Shown: positions 26,164 to 39,261, counted from the first letter of the stretch. The stretch is DNA of 64,000 nucleotides from Bradyrhizobium guangdongense (GCF_004114975.1 NZ_CP030051.1:1302001-1366000); one strand, 5' to 3'. Translations and numbers: made by a program. The notes: generated from the letters alone by a model not told the origin.

Positions 26164-26202
26164 TTTGGTCTCCTTGGTTGAAACAACAGTCTTGATGATG
26201 GC

Positions 26203-27222
26203 TTAGTTTCGTCTGAACCGTCCGGCGAATTGCTGGCCCAGGATCGCGACCTGCCTTGCGCCATGCGGCACGAGGTAGATGACGAGGAACAGAATCACGC
26301 CGAACACGGCGCCGGAGAGGCCCTTGGAGATGCCTTCCGCGATGTTCGGCACGAAGATGATGAAGGCTGCGCCGACGATCGAGCCCGGCAGCCAGCCGAC
26401 ACCGCCGACGACCATGCCGAGGAACAGCTGGATCGCGAGCGTGATGGTGAAGCTGTCGGGAGCGACGAACTGCACCGCGATGGCGCTGAGGCCGCCGGCG
26501 ACGCCGGTGATGCCGGCGGAGACACCGAAGGCGAGCGTCTTGTAGAGTGCGACGTTGACGCCCATCGCGGAAGCCGCAATCTCGTTGTCGCGGATCGCCA
26601 TGAAGGCGCGGCCCGAGCGGGAGCGCAGCAAATTCACCGAGAAGATGTAGATCGCAAGCACGACGAGAAGCGTGAAATAATACAGCCACATGTCCTGCGA
26701 CATCTTCAGGCCGAACGGCGCGTCGGGCTTGGTGACGACGAGACCCTGCACGCCGCCGGTCCAGGGCTCGAGGAAGTTCAGCTTGAGCAGCTGCGGCATC
26801 GCGGTCGCGAGCGCGAAGGTCGCGAGCGCGAGGTAGACGCCGGAGAGCCGCAGCGCCGGCTGGCCGAACAGGAAGCCGACGCCGAAGCAGAGCACGCCCG
26901 CGACCGGCAGGCAGAAGAAGTAGGGGATGTTGAACTGCTCCATCATCACAGCGGTGACGTAGGCCCCGATGCCGTAGAACGCGCTCTGGCCGAGCGAGAA
27001 CTGGCCACTTCCGCCGGTCAGAATGTTGAGCGCCAGCACGGCGAGGCCCAGATACAGGAGCTGGGTCAGCTGGAAGATCACGAAGTTCTTGGCGAACAGG
27101 GGGACGGCGATGAGAAGCAGCAGCACCACGACCGACGTGCCCGTGCCCATCGTCATGGCTCGCTTCGGAACGGCTTCGACCGCCTCGTTGCCTTCGGTGA
27201 CGACTTCTTCGGCTGCGCTCAT
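26203..27222 (-). CDS. livM: HAAT-family ABC permease LivM
   Basis: 339 residues from the ATG at 27222, which lies 2 bases after the livH stop; a TTG two codons upstream overlaps that stop and is less likely. There is a cytosolic charged N-terminus, then about nine helices. ILTGGSGQFSLGQSAFYGIGAYV and RSRSGRAFMAIRDNEIAASAMGV are the LivM signatures. It works with LivH as the membrane channel of the pim-associated importer. Confidence 0.92.
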   Translation of the reverse strand: MSAAEEVVTEGNEAVEAVPKRAMTMGTGTSVVVLLLLIAVPLFAKNFVIFQLTQLLYLGLAVLALNILTGGSGQFSLGQSAFYGIGAYVTAVMMEQFNIPYFFCLPVAGVLCFGVGFLFGQPALRLSGVYLALATFALATAMPQLLKLNFLEPWTGGVQGLVVTKPDAPFGLKMSQDMWLYYFTLLVVLAIYIFSVNLLRSRSGRAFMAIRDNEIAASAMGVNVALYKTLAFGVSAGITGVAGGLSAIAVQFVAPDSFTITLAIQLFLGMVVGGVGWLPGSIVGAAFIIFVPNIAEGISKGLSGAVFGVILFLVIYLVPHGARQVAILGQQFAGRFRRN

Positions 27223-27224
27223 GA

Positions 27225-28103
27225 TCAAACTCGCTTGACGATGTGCCGGCCGAACAGGCCAGCGGGTTTGACGACCAGGACGGAGATGATCAGCGCGAGC
27301 GCGATCGGGAGTTTCAGCTCGTTGCCGACGCCGGGAATGTAGGTGCCGGCGAGATTCTCGAAGATGCCGACCAGGAAGCCGCCGACCACGGCGCCGAACG
27401 GGCTGGTGAGGCCACCGAGCACGGCCGCGGCAAAGCCGTAGATCAAGACGCCGCCCATCATGTTGGGCTCGAGGAACACCACGGGGGCAATCAGCATGCC
27501 GGCGATGGCGCCGATCGCGGAGGCCATGCCCCAGCCCAGCGCGATCATCCAGGAGGTGTTGATGCCGACGAGGCGAGCCGATTCAGGCACCGAGGCGGCC
27601 GCGCGCATCGCAAGGCCGATCCTGGTGTACTGGAAGAAGAAGTAGAGGCCGAGCAGCAGCAGCACGGTGACGCCGATCATGCCGGCCTGGTGGGTCGACA
27701 CGAGCTGGCTGCCGAGAAACGGTGAGGAGCCGAACGGCGTCGGATATTGCTTGATGGTGAAGTCCCAGATCAGGCCGGCCGACGAGTTGATGATGGAAAA
27801 CAGCGCGATGAAGCCGGCGACGTTGGTGAGAACAGGCGCTTTCGCCAGCGGCTTGAACAGGATGCGCTCGATCGCGATGCCGCCGATGAACGAGAGCACC
27901 AGCGTGATCACGAACGCACCCCAATAGGGCACGCCCCATTGCATCAGCTGCCACGAGATGAAGGTCGAGAACATCGCCATCTCGCCTTGCGCGAAGTTGA
28001 GATGATCGATCGCCTGGTAGATCATGACGACGGCGAGCGCCATGCAGGCATAGATGGCGCCGGTGGCAATGCCGGCCAGCACCTGGTTGGTAAACAGCTC
28101 CAT
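27225..28103 (-). CDS. livH: HAAT-family ABC permease LivH
   Basis: 292 residues. NQVLAGIATGAIYACMALAVVMIYQAIDHLNFAQGEMAMF at the start and ESARLVGINTSWMIALGWGMASAIGAIAGMLIAP in the coupling-loop region are typical of LivH. It follows livF by 12 bases. This copy is shorter than the livH at 11.2 kb and belongs to a different subfamily, so the two importers are not recent duplicates. Confidence 0.92.
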   Translation of the reverse strand: MELFTNQVLAGIATGAIYACMALAVVMIYQAIDHLNFAQGEMAMFSTFISWQLMQWGVPYWGAFVITLVLSFIGGIAIERILFKPLAKAPVLTNVAGFIALFSIINSSAGLIWDFTIKQYPTPFGSSPFLGSQLVSTHQAGMIGVTVLLLLGLYFFFQYTRIGLAMRAAASVPESARLVGINTSWMIALGWGMASAIGAIAGMLIAPVVFLEPNMMGGVLIYGFAAAVLGGLTSPFGAVVGGFLVGIFENLAGTYIPGVGNELKLPIALALIISVLVVKPAGLFGRHIVKRV

Positions 28104-28115
28104 CGTGCCGGCTCC

Positions 28116-28825
28116 TCAGTAACCCAGATAGGATTTGCGGATTTCTTCGTTGTTCGCGATGTCCTTGGCGTTGCCGGACATCACGATACGGCCGGTCTCG
28201 ATCACATAGGCCTGGTCGGCGAGTTCGAGCGCGAGCTGGGCGTTCTGCTCGACCACCAGGATCGACACCTTGTCCTCGCGGTTGATCTTGCCGAGGATGC
28301 CGAACAGGTCGCGCACCACCAGCGGCGCGAGGCCGAAGGACGGCTCGTCCAGCAGCATCAGCCGCGGCCGCAGCATCAGCGCACGGGCGACCGCGAGCAT
28401 CTGCTGCTCGCCGCCCGACAGCGTGCCGGCCTGCTGGGTGTGCCGCTGCTTCAGGACAGGGAAATGCGCATACATCCGCTCGATGTCGGAGACAATGCCG
28501 GCATTGTCCTTGCGGGTGATGGCCCCGAGCTGGAGATTCTCCTCCACCGTCATGGTGGTGAAGGTGCCGCGGCCCTGCGGCACATGGGCGATGCCGAAGC
28601 GCACGATGCTCTCGGTCGAGCGGTTGTTCAGCGGCTTGCCGTCGAACTCGATGCCGCCGGTGGAGCGCACCATGTTGCAGATCGCGCGCAGCGTCGTGGT
28701 CTTGCCGGCGCCGTTGGCCCCCAGCAGCGTCGTCAGCGAGCCCTCGTTGAGCGAGAAGGAGAGGCCATGAAGGGCCTGGACCTGACCGTAATAGGCGCGC
28801 AGGTCCTTGACCTCGAGCAGAACAG

Positions 28826-28829
<4 letters not shown>
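28116..28829 (-). CDS. livF: HAAT-family ABC transporter ATPase LivF
   Basis: 237 residues. Walker A GANGAGKTTTLRAICNM, the signature LSGGEQQMLAVARAL, Walker B RLMLLDEPSFGLAP and the switch ILVVEQNAQ are complete. The RFGIAHVPQGRGTFTTMTVEENL segment is the LivF-type Q-loop. Its ATG overlaps the livG stop by 4 bases. Confidence 0.93.
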
Positions 28830-29623
<794 letters not shown>

Positions 29624-29689
29624 CTCGTCTCGCCCACACCATTCAGTGAGCGATGGAGCGATGCGGACCGCTCCCGATGATCACAAAGG

Positions 29690-30556
29690 CTATCTGAACC
29701 CCTCGGCCACACGAGCAACTTTTCCTCCTGGTTTCAGCTTTTTGCTGATTTCTTTTTTGGATTGCGGCACCAGACCCCCAAGCACCGCTTCGATGTTCCT
29801 TACCATCGCGAGCAGACGTGGTCCAATGTCGTTGATGAGACGTTCTTCCGTGAAGCGGAATGCAGGTGCGCCGCAGTTGAATGCGTAAGGTCCGGTTCCG
29901 TCATTGAGCTTGAGCGCGACACCTGCGGCGCCGATGTCGTCGTGCCAATCGCCTACCGACATCGCGAAACCGTATTTCGCGACGGTCTCGCCGGAGCGTT
30001 CCAGTCCGTCGCGCATCTTGGGCCAGCGGCTGCCGTAATGTTCGCGCAGGACGCGCGACAGCTCGGCGCGATCATCCTCCGCGAGCGCCCAGAAGTACGC
30101 GCGGCCCATCGCGCTGGTTGCAATCGGCACGCGGGAGCCGACGTCAAGTTGCACGCCCACCGTCTCGCTGCCGCGGCTCTGTCCGAAATAGATCATGCTG
30201 TGACGGTCGCGGCCGCCGACGGCGACGGCTCCTCCCGTCGCGCGCATCAATTCTTCGCGGAACGGTTCGGACAAGTGCCGAACGCCTAGATTGGCGAGTG
30301 CGGCGTAGCCGAGCGACATCGCGGCCGGCGTGAGCTGGTACTTCTCGAAGCGGGGAACCGGCGCGAGATAGCCGAGCTTGGTCAGCGTGTAGGTCAGCCG
30401 CGACACGGTCGGCTTCGGCAGATTGGTGCGGGCCGCAATCTCCTGATTGCCGAGCAGGCCGTCATTGGGTTGGAAAGCGCGCAATACGTCCAGTCCGCGG
30501 GAAAGCGCGACGACGAAATTCCGATCGGTCGCTGTCTTCTTTCCTGTACGCTTCAT
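29690..30556 (-). CDS. IclR-family transcriptional regulator
   Basis: 288 residues from the ATG at 30556; a longer frame to 30676 crosses the palindromic operator and is rejected. The winged helix is residues 15-75 (SRGLDVLRAFQPNDGLLGNQEIAARTNLPKPTVSRLTYTL), then the IclR effector domain (MIYFGQSRGSETVGVQLDVG; IATSAMGRAYFWAL; FAMSVGDWHDDIGAAGVAL). The tail is basic (KKEISKKLKPGGK). It is divergent to a pim-like beta-oxidation operon and upstream of the importer genes, so it probably controls both in response to a dicarboxylate or its CoA ester. Activator or repressor action cannot be told. Confidence 0.88.
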   Translation of the reverse strand: MKRTGKKTATDRNFVVALSRGLDVLRAFQPNDGLLGNQEIAARTNLPKPTVSRLTYTLTKLGYLAPVPRFEKYQLTPAAMSLGYAALANLGVRHLSEPFREELMRATGGAVAVGGRDRHSMIYFGQSRGSETVGVQLDVGSRVPIATSAMGRAYFWALAEDDRAELSRVLREHYGSRWPKMRDGLERSGETVAKYGFAMSVGDWHDDIGAAGVALKLNDGTGPYAFNCGAPAFRFTEERLINDIGPRLLAMVRNIEAVLGGLVPQSKKEISKKLKPGGKVARVAEGFR

Positions 30557-30621
30557 CCCTGATCTGCTTCTTGCGCGGAGTCGTTGACAAGCCACGTGCT
30601 TCAAAATAACCCTGCCGTCAA

Positions 30622-30644
30622 GATGCGGAATTAAATTCCGCATC
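30622..30644. promoter_or_regulatory. Perfect 23-bp palindrome, candidate IclR operator
   Basis: GATGCGGAATT-A-AATTCCGCATC is an exact palindrome of 11+1+11 bases, placed 66 bases before the iclR start and 44 before pimF. IclR-family sites are often palindromes with GGAA/TTCC arms of this kind. One site centred between the divergent units could serve both. Confidence 0.75.
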
Positions 30645-30687
30645 GCGAAATCGAACAAAAGTAAATTCCCCACCAAGGAGGGACACC

Positions 30688-32784
<2,097 letters not shown>

Positions 32785-32803
32785 TGGGATGGCGCACTCT
32801 CGG

Positions 32804-32910
32804 CGTCATTCCGGGATGGCCCGCAGGGCCAGGCCCGGAATCCATTTCGCCCCTGAGTGCGCTGCCAGATGGATTCCGGGTTCGCGACTTCGTCGCGCCC
32901 CGGAATGACG
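32804..32910. repeat. Palindromic intergenic repeat, family A copy 1
   Basis: A 107-base element framed by CGTCATTCCGGG and its exact complement CCCGGAATGACG, with inner arms GGCCCGGAATCCAT and ATGGATTCCGGG. It fills the gap between pimF and pimA. Two further copies of this family lie at 37.0 and 43.0 kb. Confidence 0.85.
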
Positions 32911-32920
32911 ACGGATTGTG

Positions 32921-34606
32921 ATGCAGAGAATGACCCATCCCGGCGAACAATTTTACCCTGAGGGCGTGCATTGGGGCGACAGCATCGCCCAGGGCACGCT
33001 GCCTGACCTGCTGGCGACGGCGGCTGCAAATTACGGCCCGCGCACCGCGTTGGAATTCCGCGATCGTCCGATCACCTATACCGAGCTCGCGAGCATGGCC
33101 GAGCGCGCGGCGGCGGCCTTCCTGCGCGCCGGCTGCGGCCAGGGAACGTCGATCGCGCTGTTCCTCGGCAACACGCCCGATCATCCCGTCAATTTCTTCG
33201 GCGCGCTCAAGGCCGGTGCCCGGGTCGCGCATCTGTCGCCGCTCGACGGCGAGATCGCGCTGACCCACAAGGTCTCCGACTCGGGCTCGCGCCTGCTGGT
33301 CACCTCGAACCTCCAGGCGCTGCTGCCGACGGCGCTGAAATTCCTGGAGAAGGGGCTGATCGACCGCCTCGTCGTCTGCGAGGATGATGATTGGGGCAGG
33401 GTCGGCACGCCGCAGGCGGCGATCCCGAGTGACCCCCGCATCGTCACCTTCAAGGCCTTCGTCGAGGGCGCGCCGCTGCCAGCGCAATGGCCGGCTGTTG
33501 CCGTCGATGACGTCGCGCTGCTGCAATATACCGGCGGCACCACCGGCCTGCCCAAGGGCGCCATGCTGACGCACGGCAATTTGACTTCGGCAGTGTCGAT
33601 CTACGACGTCTGGGGCAAGCCGGCACGGGCCGCGCGCGGCGACGTGGTCGAGCGCGTCATCTGCGTGCTGCCGTTGTTCCACATCTATGCGCTCACCGTC
33701 GTGCTGCTGTCCTCGCTCCGCCGCGGCAATCTGATCTCGCTGCACCAGCGCTTCGATGTCGAAGCCGTGATGCGCGACATCGAGGTCAAGCGCGCCACTT
33801 ACTTCCCGGGCGTGCCGACCATGTGGATCGCGATCGCCGCGCTGCCCGATCTCGACAAGCGCGATTTCTCCTCGCTCACCGCCATTGGCTCCGGCGGTGC
33901 GCCGCTGCCGGTCGAGGTCGCGAGCTTCTTCGAGCGCAAGGTCGGCAAGAAGCTGAAGAGCGGCTGGGGCATGACCGAGACCTGCTCGCCCGGCACCGGC
34001 CATCCGCCTACCGGGCCCGACAAGCCCGGCTCGATCGGGTTGATGCTGCCCGGCATCGAGCTCGATGTGGTCGCGCTCGATGATCCCAGGCGCGTGCTGC
34101 CGCCGGGCGAAGTCGGCGAGATCCGCATCAAGGGCCCGAACGTCACCAAAGGCTACTGGAACAAGCCGGAAGGGTCCACGGAGGCCTTCGTCGACGGTCG
34201 CTTCCTCACCGGCGACATCGGCTATGTCGACACCGACGGCTATTTCTTCCTGGTCGACCGCAAGAAGGACATGATCATCTCCGGCGGCTTCAACGTCTAT
34301 CCGCAGATGATCGAGCAGGCGATCTACACCATTCCGGGCGTGCACGAGGTGATCGTGCTCGGCATTCCCGACCCCTATCGCGGCGAGGCCGCAAAGGCCT
34401 TCATCAAGCTCAAGCCCGACGCAAAGCCGTTCTCGCTCGACGAATTGCGTGCCCAGCTCGCCGGCAAGCTCGGCAAGCATGAATTGCCCGCGGAGGTCGA
34501 ATTCGTCGACGATCTGCCGCGCACGCCGGTCGGCAAATTGTCGCGCCACGAATTGCGCCAGCAGCGAAAACCATCACAATCCAACCAACCAGGAGGTCGT
34601 TCTTGA
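32921..34606 (+). CDS. pimA: Acyl-CoA ligase (PimA-like, FadD-type)
   Basis: 561 residues from the ATG at 32921; GTG at 32918 and ATG at 32930 are near alternatives, none with a strong ribosome site. AMP-forming motifs are in order: P-loop [18 protein letters not shown] near 205, [32 protein letters not shown] and the C-terminal PVGKLSR with the catalytic lysine. It activates a carboxylic acid to its CoA ester using ATP. In the pim operon the substrate is a C7-C14 dicarboxylic or fatty acid; the exact range here is inferred from gene order only. The stop overlaps the thiolase start (TTGA). Confidence 0.88.
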   Translation: MQRMTHPGEQFYPEGVHWGDSIAQGTLPDLLATAAANYGPRTALEFRDRPITYTELASMAERAAAAFLRAGCGQGTSIALFLGNTPDHPVNFFGALKAGARVAHLSPLDGEIALTHKVSDSGSRLLVTSNLQALLPTALKFLEKGLIDRLVVCEDDDWGRVGTPQAAIPSDPRIVTFKAFVEGAPLPAQWPAVAVDDVALLQYTGGTTGLPKGAMLTHGNLTSAVSIYDVWGKPARAARGDVVERVICVLPLFHIYALTVVLLSSLRRGNLISLHQRFDVEAVMRDIEVKRATYFPGVPTMWIAIAALPDLDKRDFSSLTAIGSGGAPLPVEVASFFERKVGKKLKSGWGMTETCSPGTGHPPTGPDKPGSIGLMLPGIELDVVALDDPRRVLPPGEVGEIRIKGPNVTKGYWNKPEGSTEAFVDGRFLTGDIGYVDTDGYFFLVDRKKDMIISGGFNVYPQMIEQAIYTIPGVHEVIVLGIPDPYRGEAAKAFIKLKPDAKPFSLDELRAQLAGKLGKHELPAEVEFVDDLPRTPVGKLSRHELRQQRKPSQSNQPGGRS

Positions 34607-35790
34607 CCGACGCCGTCATCGTTTCCACCGCCCGCACGCCGATCGGCAAGGCCTATCGCGGCATGCTCAACGCCACCGAGGGCGCCACGCTGCTGGGCCA
34701 TGCCATCGGCGAAGCCGTCGCGCGCGCGAAAGTCGATCCGAAGGAGGTCGAGGACGTCGTGATGGGCGCTGCGCTCCAGCAGGGCGCGACCGGCGGCAAC
34801 ATCGCGCGCAAGGCGCTGCTCCGCGCCGGCCTTCCCGTCACCGTCGCCGGCACCACCATCGACCGGCAATGCGCCTCGGGCCTGCAGGCGATCGCGCTGG
34901 CCGCGCGTTCGGTGATCTTCGACGGTGTCGAGGTTGCGGTCGGCGGCGGAGGCGAGTCGATCAGCCTCGTGCAGAACGACAAGATGAACGGCTTCCACGC
35001 CCAGGACCCGGCGCTGCTCAAGATCAAGGGCGAGGTCTACATGCCCATGATCGACACGGCCGAGATCGTTGCCAAGCGCTACGGCATCTCGCGCGAACGT
35101 CAGGACGAATATTCGCTGGAGAGCCAGCGCCGCACCGCCGCCGCGCAGCAGGCCGGCAAGTTCAGGGACGAGATCGCGCCGATCACGACGCAGATGGCGG
35201 TCACCGACAAGGCGACCGGCACTGTCTCGATGAAGGAAGTCACGCTGTCGCAGGACGAAGGCCCGCGCCCCGAGACCACCGCTGAAGGCCTTGCGGGCCT
35301 CAAGCCCGTGCGCGGCGACGGTTTCACCGTCACCGCCGGCAATGCCAGCCAGCTCTCCGACGGCGCCAGCGCGACCGTCATCATGAGCGACAAGGAAGCC
35401 GTCAGGCGCGGGCTCAAGCCGCTCGGCATCTTCCGCGGCTTCGTGTCCGCCGGCTGCGAGCCTGACGAGATGGGCATCGGCCCCGTTTTCGCGGTGCCGC
35501 GCCTCTTGAAGCGCCACGGCCTCACCGTCGACGACATCGGCCTCTGGGAGCTCAACGAAGCCTTCGCGGTGCAGGTGCTGTATTGCCGCGACAAGCTCGG
35601 CATCGACCCCGACAAGATCAATGTCGACGGCGGCGCGATTGCGGTCGGCCATCCCTACGGCATGTCCGGCGCGCGGCTCACCGGCCACGCCCTGATCGAG
35701 GGACGCCGCCGCAAGGCCAAATATGCGGTCGTCACCATGTGCGTCGGCGGCGGCATGGGCGCGGCCGGCTTGTTCGAAGTGTTGCAGTAA
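34603..35790 (+). CDS. pimB: Acetyl-CoA acyltransferase / thiolase (PimB-like)
   Basis: 395 residues, starting TTG at 34603 after an AGGAGG. The active-site residues are visible: nucleophile C90 in [13 protein letters not shown], the His of [10 protein letters not shown], and the second Cys in [25 protein letters not shown] is also conserved. It releases acetyl-CoA from 3-ketoacyl-CoA in the last beta-oxidation step. It overlaps pimA by 4 bases and is followed after 17 bases by an acyl-CoA dehydrogenase. Confidence 0.92.
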   Translation: MTDAVIVSTARTPIGKAYRGMLNATEGATLLGHAIGEAVARAKVDPKEVEDVVMGAALQQGATGGNIARKALLRAGLPVTVAGTTIDRQCASGLQAIALAARSVIFDGVEVAVGGGGESISLVQNDKMNGFHAQDPALLKIKGEVYMPMIDTAEIVAKRYGISRERQDEYSLESQRRTAAAQQAGKFRDEIAPITTQMAVTDKATGTVSMKEVTLSQDEGPRPETTAEGLAGLKPVRGDGFTVTAGNASQLSDGASATVIMSDKEAVRRGLKPLGIFRGFVSAGCEPDEMGIGPVFAVPRLLKRHGLTVDDIGLWELNEAFAVQVLYCRDKLGIDPDKINVDGGAIAVGHPYGMSGARLTGHALIEGRRRKAKYAVVTMCVGGGMGAAGLFEVLQ

Positions 35791-35807
35791 TTCTAAGGGA
35801 GGATCCG

Positions 35808-36998
35808 ATGGATCTCGCATTCACGAAAGAAGAGCAGGCGTTTCGCGAGGAAGTGCGGTCATTCTTCCGCGACAACGTGCCGCCTGATACGCGGCGCAAG
35901 CTGGTCGAGGGCCGTCACCTCACCAAGGACGAGATGGTGACGTGGTGGCGCATCCTCAACAAGAAGGGCTGGGGCGTCAGCCATTGGCCCACGCAGTATG
36001 GCGGCACGGGCTGGACGTCCGTGCAGCACTACATCTTCAACGAGGAGCTGCAGTCCTACCCGGCGCCGCAGCCGCTCGCCTTCGGCGTCAGCATGGTCGG
36101 CCCGGTCATCTACACCTTCGGCAACGAGGAGCAGAAGAAGAAGTACCTGCCGCGCATCGCCAATGTCGACGATTGGTGGTGCCAGGGCTTCTCGGAGCCG
36201 GGCTCGGGCTCTGATCTCGCTTCGCTGAAGACCAAGGCCGAGCGCAAGGGCGACAAGTGGATCATCAACGGCCAGAAGACCTGGACCACGCTGGCGCAGC
36301 ACGCCGACATGATCTTCTGCCTCTGCCGCACCGATGCGTCCGCCAAGAAGCAGATGGGCATCTCCTTCATCGTATTCCCGATGAAGTCGAAAGGCGTCAC
36401 CGTGCGCCCGATCCAGACCATCGACGGCGGCCATGAGGTCAACGAAGTGTTCTTCGACGACGTCGAAGTGCCGTACGAGAACCTGATCGGCGAGGAGAAC
36501 AAGGGCTGGGACTACGCAAAATTCCTGCTCGGCAACGAGCGTACCGGCATCGCCCGGGTCGGCGTCTCCAAGGAGCGGCTGCGCCGCATCCGCGATCTCG
36601 CCGGCAAGGTCGAATCATCAGGCAAGCCGATCATCCAGGATCCGGCGTTCCGCGAGAAGCTCGCAGCCTGCGAGATCGAGCTGAAGGCGCTCGAGCTGAC
36701 CCAGCTTCGCGTCGTCGCCGACGAAGGCAAGCACGGCAAGGGCAAGCCCAATCCGGCCTCCTCGGTGCTGAAGATCAAGGGCTCCGAGATCCAGCAGACC
36801 ACCACCGAGCTCCTGATGGAAGTGATCGGCCCGTTCGCCGCGCCCTACGACGTGCATGGCGACGACGGCTCGAACGAAGCCATGGACTGGACCGCCCAGA
36901 TCGCGCCGAGCTACTTCAACAACCGCAAGGTCTCGATCTACGGCGGCTCCAACGAGATCCAGCGCAACATCATCGCCAAGGCGGTGCTGGGGCTGTGA
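35808..36998 (+). CDS. pimC: Acyl-CoA dehydrogenase, large subunit type (PimC-like)
   Basis: 396 residues from the ATG at 35808 with AAGGGAGG upstream; the frame stays open far to the left but that part is a shadow of the thiolase gene. FAD and substrate motifs: WWCQGFSEPGSGSDLASL, WIINGQKTWTTLAQHAD, and the C-terminal KVSIYGGSNEIQRNIIAKAVLGL. It oxidises acyl-CoA to enoyl-CoA. Pairing with a second, shorter and divergent family member two genes on matches pimC/pimD, which in R. palustris are adjacent and may form a heteromer. Confidence 0.9.
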   Translation: MDLAFTKEEQAFREEVRSFFRDNVPPDTRRKLVEGRHLTKDEMVTWWRILNKKGWGVSHWPTQYGGTGWTSVQHYIFNEELQSYPAPQPLAFGVSMVGPVIYTFGNEEQKKKYLPRIANVDDWWCQGFSEPGSGSDLASLKTKAERKGDKWIINGQKTWTTLAQHADMIFCLCRTDASAKKQMGISFIVFPMKSKGVTVRPIQTIDGGHEVNEVFFDDVEVPYENLIGEENKGWDYAKFLLGNERTGIARVGVSKERLRRIRDLAGKVESSGKPIIQDPAFREKLAACEIELKALELTQLRVVADEGKHGKGKPNPASSVLKIKGSEIQQTTTELLMEVIGPFAAPYDVHGDDGSNEAMDWTAQIAPSYFNNRKVSIYGGSNEIQRNIIAKAVLGL

Positions 36999-37040
36999 TC
37001 TACTCCCTCTCCGCGGAGGCGGGGAGGGCAATGTTTCCAC

Positions 37041-37147
37041 CGTCATTCCGGGGCGCGACGACGTCGCGAGCCCGGAATCCATCGGGCCCCATATGCTGAG
37101 GCGAAATGGATTCCGGGCCTGGCCCTTCGGGCCATCCGGGAATGACG
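37041..37147. repeat. Palindromic intergenic repeat, family A copy 2
   Basis: 107 bases framed by CGTCATTCCGGGGCGCGACG and CCGGGAATGACG, with inner GCCCGGAATCCAT / ATGGATTCCGGGC arms. It lies between the two acyl-CoA dehydrogenase genes. A short GC hairpin fragment resembling family C (CTCCCTCTCCGCGGAGGCGGGGAGG) precedes it. Confidence 0.85.
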
Positions 37148-37181
37148 AAGCCAAATAGTCCGGGTACGAGGAACCAAAGAA

Positions 37182-38324
37182 ATGGATTTTGATCTGAACG
37201 AGGAGCAGCGGCTTCTCAAGGAAAGCATCGACGGCCTGCTCACCGACTCCTACGATTTCGAGAGCCGCAAGAAATACATGAAGGAGAAGGGCGGCTGGAG
37301 CAAAGCCGTCTGGCTCAAGCTCGCCGAGCAAGGTCTGCTCGGTTTACCCTTCAGCGAGGCCGATGGCGGCTTCGGCGGCGGCGGCGTCGAGACCATGATC
37401 GTGATGGAAGCGCTCGGCAAGGCGCTGGTGCTCGAACCGTATCTGGCGACGGTCGTGATCGGCGGCGGCTTCCTGCGCCACGCCGGCACCGACGCGCAGA
37501 AGGCCGCGCACATTCCCGGGATCATCGACGGCAGCAAGACGCTCGCCTTCGCCCAGCTCGAGAAGAACTCGCGCTACGATCTGTTCGACGTCTCCACGAC
37601 GGCGAAGAAGAAGGGCGACGGTTGGGTGATCGACGGCGAGAAATTCGTCGTGCTCAACGGCGAGAACGCCGACACGCTTGTCGTCACTGCCCGCACCAAG
37701 GGCAATCGCCGCGATACGGGCGGCATCGGCGTGTTCCTGGTGCCGGCGAATGCCAAGGGCGTCACGAAGAAGTCCTACCCGACCCAGGACGGCCTGCACG
37801 CCGCCGACATCACCTTCACCGGCGTCGAGGTCGGCAGCGATGCCGCGATCGGCAATCCCGAGGACTCGCTCGCGCTGATCGAGCGCGTGGTGGACGAAGC
37901 CCGCGTCGCGCTCTGCGCCGAGGCGGTCGGCCTGATGGACGAATCGCTCAAGACCACGGTCGAGTACATCAAGACGCGCAAGCAATTCGGCGTCGCGATC
38001 GGCTCGTTCCAGTCTCTGCAGCACCGCGCCTCCGACATGTTCGTCGCGGCCGAGCAGGCGCGTTCGATGTCGATGTTCGCGACCATGGCCGGTGATTTCG
38101 AGGACGCCAAGGAGCGCGCCAACGCCATCGCCGCGGCCAAGGCGCAGATCGGCAAGTCGGCCAAGTTCGTCGGCCAGCAGTCGATCCAGCTCCACGGCGG
38201 CATCGGCATGACCATGGAGGCCAGAATCGGCCACTACTTCAAGCGCCTCACCATGATCGAGAACACCTTTGGTGACACCGACTACCACCAGCGCCGCGTC
38301 GCGGATTCGGGCGGGTTGATTTGA
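37182..38324 (+). CDS. pimD: Acyl-CoA dehydrogenase, small subunit type (PimD-like)
   Basis: 380 residues starting MDFDLNEEQRLLKESIDGLL. The FAD-contact region is degenerate (TLAFAQLEKNSRYDLFDV where the family has ..ALTEPxxGSD), while the C-terminal helix keeps SIQLHGGIGMTMEARIGHYFKRL. Such divergent members act in PimD, BbsG-like and similar heteromeric enzymes. It completes the set pimFABCD. It is separated from pimC by a palindromic repeat, so its translation is independent. Confidence 0.88.
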   Translation: MDFDLNEEQRLLKESIDGLLTDSYDFESRKKYMKEKGGWSKAVWLKLAEQGLLGLPFSEADGGFGGGGVETMIVMEALGKALVLEPYLATVVIGGGFLRHAGTDAQKAAHIPGIIDGSKTLAFAQLEKNSRYDLFDVSTTAKKKGDGWVIDGEKFVVLNGENADTLVVTARTKGNRRDTGGIGVFLVPANAKGVTKKSYPTQDGLHAADITFTGVEVGSDAAIGNPEDSLALIERVVDEARVALCAEAVGLMDESLKTTVEYIKTRKQFGVAIGSFQSLQHRASDMFVAAEQARSMSMFATMAGDFEDAKERANAIAAAKAQIGKSAKFVGQQSIQLHGGIGMTMEARIGHYFKRLTMIENTFGDTDYHQRRVADSGGLI

Positions 38325-38347
38325 GTTGATCTGAACCACACGAGGAC

Positions 38348-38454
38348 TGTCATGCCCTGGCTGGACCGGGGCATCCAGTATTCCGCGGCAGCAGTTCGTT
38401 CACGCAACTTTCGCCGCGGACCACTGGATCGCCCGATCAAGTCGGGCGATGACA
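38348..38454. repeat. Palindromic intergenic repeat, family B
   Basis: About 107 bases framed by TGTCATGCCC and GGGCGATGACA, with inner ACCGGGGCATCCAGTA / CACTGGATCGCCCGATCAAG. It is a different family from the CGTCATTCCGGGG elements but has the same architecture of nested inverted arms. It lies between pimD and the SDR gene. Confidence 0.75.
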
Positions 38455-38487
38455 CTGACCAAGCGGCATCAGAGGAGCCCAACACCC

Positions 38488-39261
38488 ATGAAAAACACCC
38501 CGTTCGATCTCACCGGCAAGGTCGCCGTGGTCACCGGCTCCAGCCGCGGCATCGGTCGCTCCTCGGCTGAACTCCTCGCCAGGCTCGGCGCCAAGGTCGT
38601 GGTCTCCTCGCGCAAGGCCGAGGCCTGCAAGGAGGTCGCCGATGGCATCAACGCCTCCGGCGGCGATGCCACCGTCATCCCCTGCAACATCGCGCGCAAG
38701 AATGAGGTCGAAGCGCTGATCTCCGGAGCCACGAAACACTACGGCAAGATCGACATCCTCGTCTGCAACGCCGCGGTGAACCCGTATTACGGCCCGCTGC
38801 TCGACATCACCGACGAGGCCTTCGACAAGATCATGGGCTCGAACGTGAAGAGCAACATCTGGCTCTCCGCGCTCGCGATCCCGCAAATGGCCGAGCGCGG
38901 CAAGGGCTCGGTGGTCATCATCTCCTCGATCGGGGGCTTGCGTGGCTCGACTGTGATCGGCGCCTACGGTATCTCGAAGGCCGCGGACTTTGCGCTATGC
39001 CGCTCGCTCGCCGGCGAATGGGGCCCGAAGGGCGTCCGCGTCAATTGCATCGCGCCCGGCCTCGTCAAGACCGATTTCGCCCGCGCGCTGTGGGAAGACG
39101 AAGCCAACCTGAAGCGCCGCACCGCCACCACGCCGCTGCGCCGCATCGGCGAGCCCGACGAAATCGCCGGCGCGGTCGCCTATCTCGCTTCGGACGCGTC
39201 GAGCTTCATGACCGGCCAGACCATCGTCATCGACGGCGGCGTCACCACGGCGGCGGTGTAG
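38488..39261 (+). CDS. SDR-family oxidoreductase
   Basis: 257 residues from the ATG at 38488, which has AGAGGAG upstream; the frame extends 13 codons left without a start signal. Rossmann motif TGSSRGIGRSSAELLA near residue 14, NAAV-type NAG equivalent (LVCNAAVNPYYGPLL), catalytic Ser in VIISSIGG, and Tyr/Lys in AYGISKAA near 160. The closing TGQTIVIDGGVTT is typical. NADP(H) or NAD(H) preference is unclear. It is the last gene of the pim-like set, but the R. palustris pim operon has an enoyl-CoA hydratase (pimE) here, so this is a replacement or a separate gene. Confidence 0.88.
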   Translation: MKNTPFDLTGKVAVVTGSSRGIGRSSAELLARLGAKVVVSSRKAEACKEVADGINASGGDATVIPCNIARKNEVEALISGATKHYGKIDILVCNAAVNPYYGPLLDITDEAFDKIMGSNVKSNIWLSALAIPQMAERGKGSVVIISSIGGLRGSTVIGAYGISKAADFALCRSLAGEWGPKGVRVNCIAPGLVKTDFARALWEDEANLKRRTATTPLRRIGEPDEIAGAVAYLASDASSFMTGQTIVIDGGVTTAAV

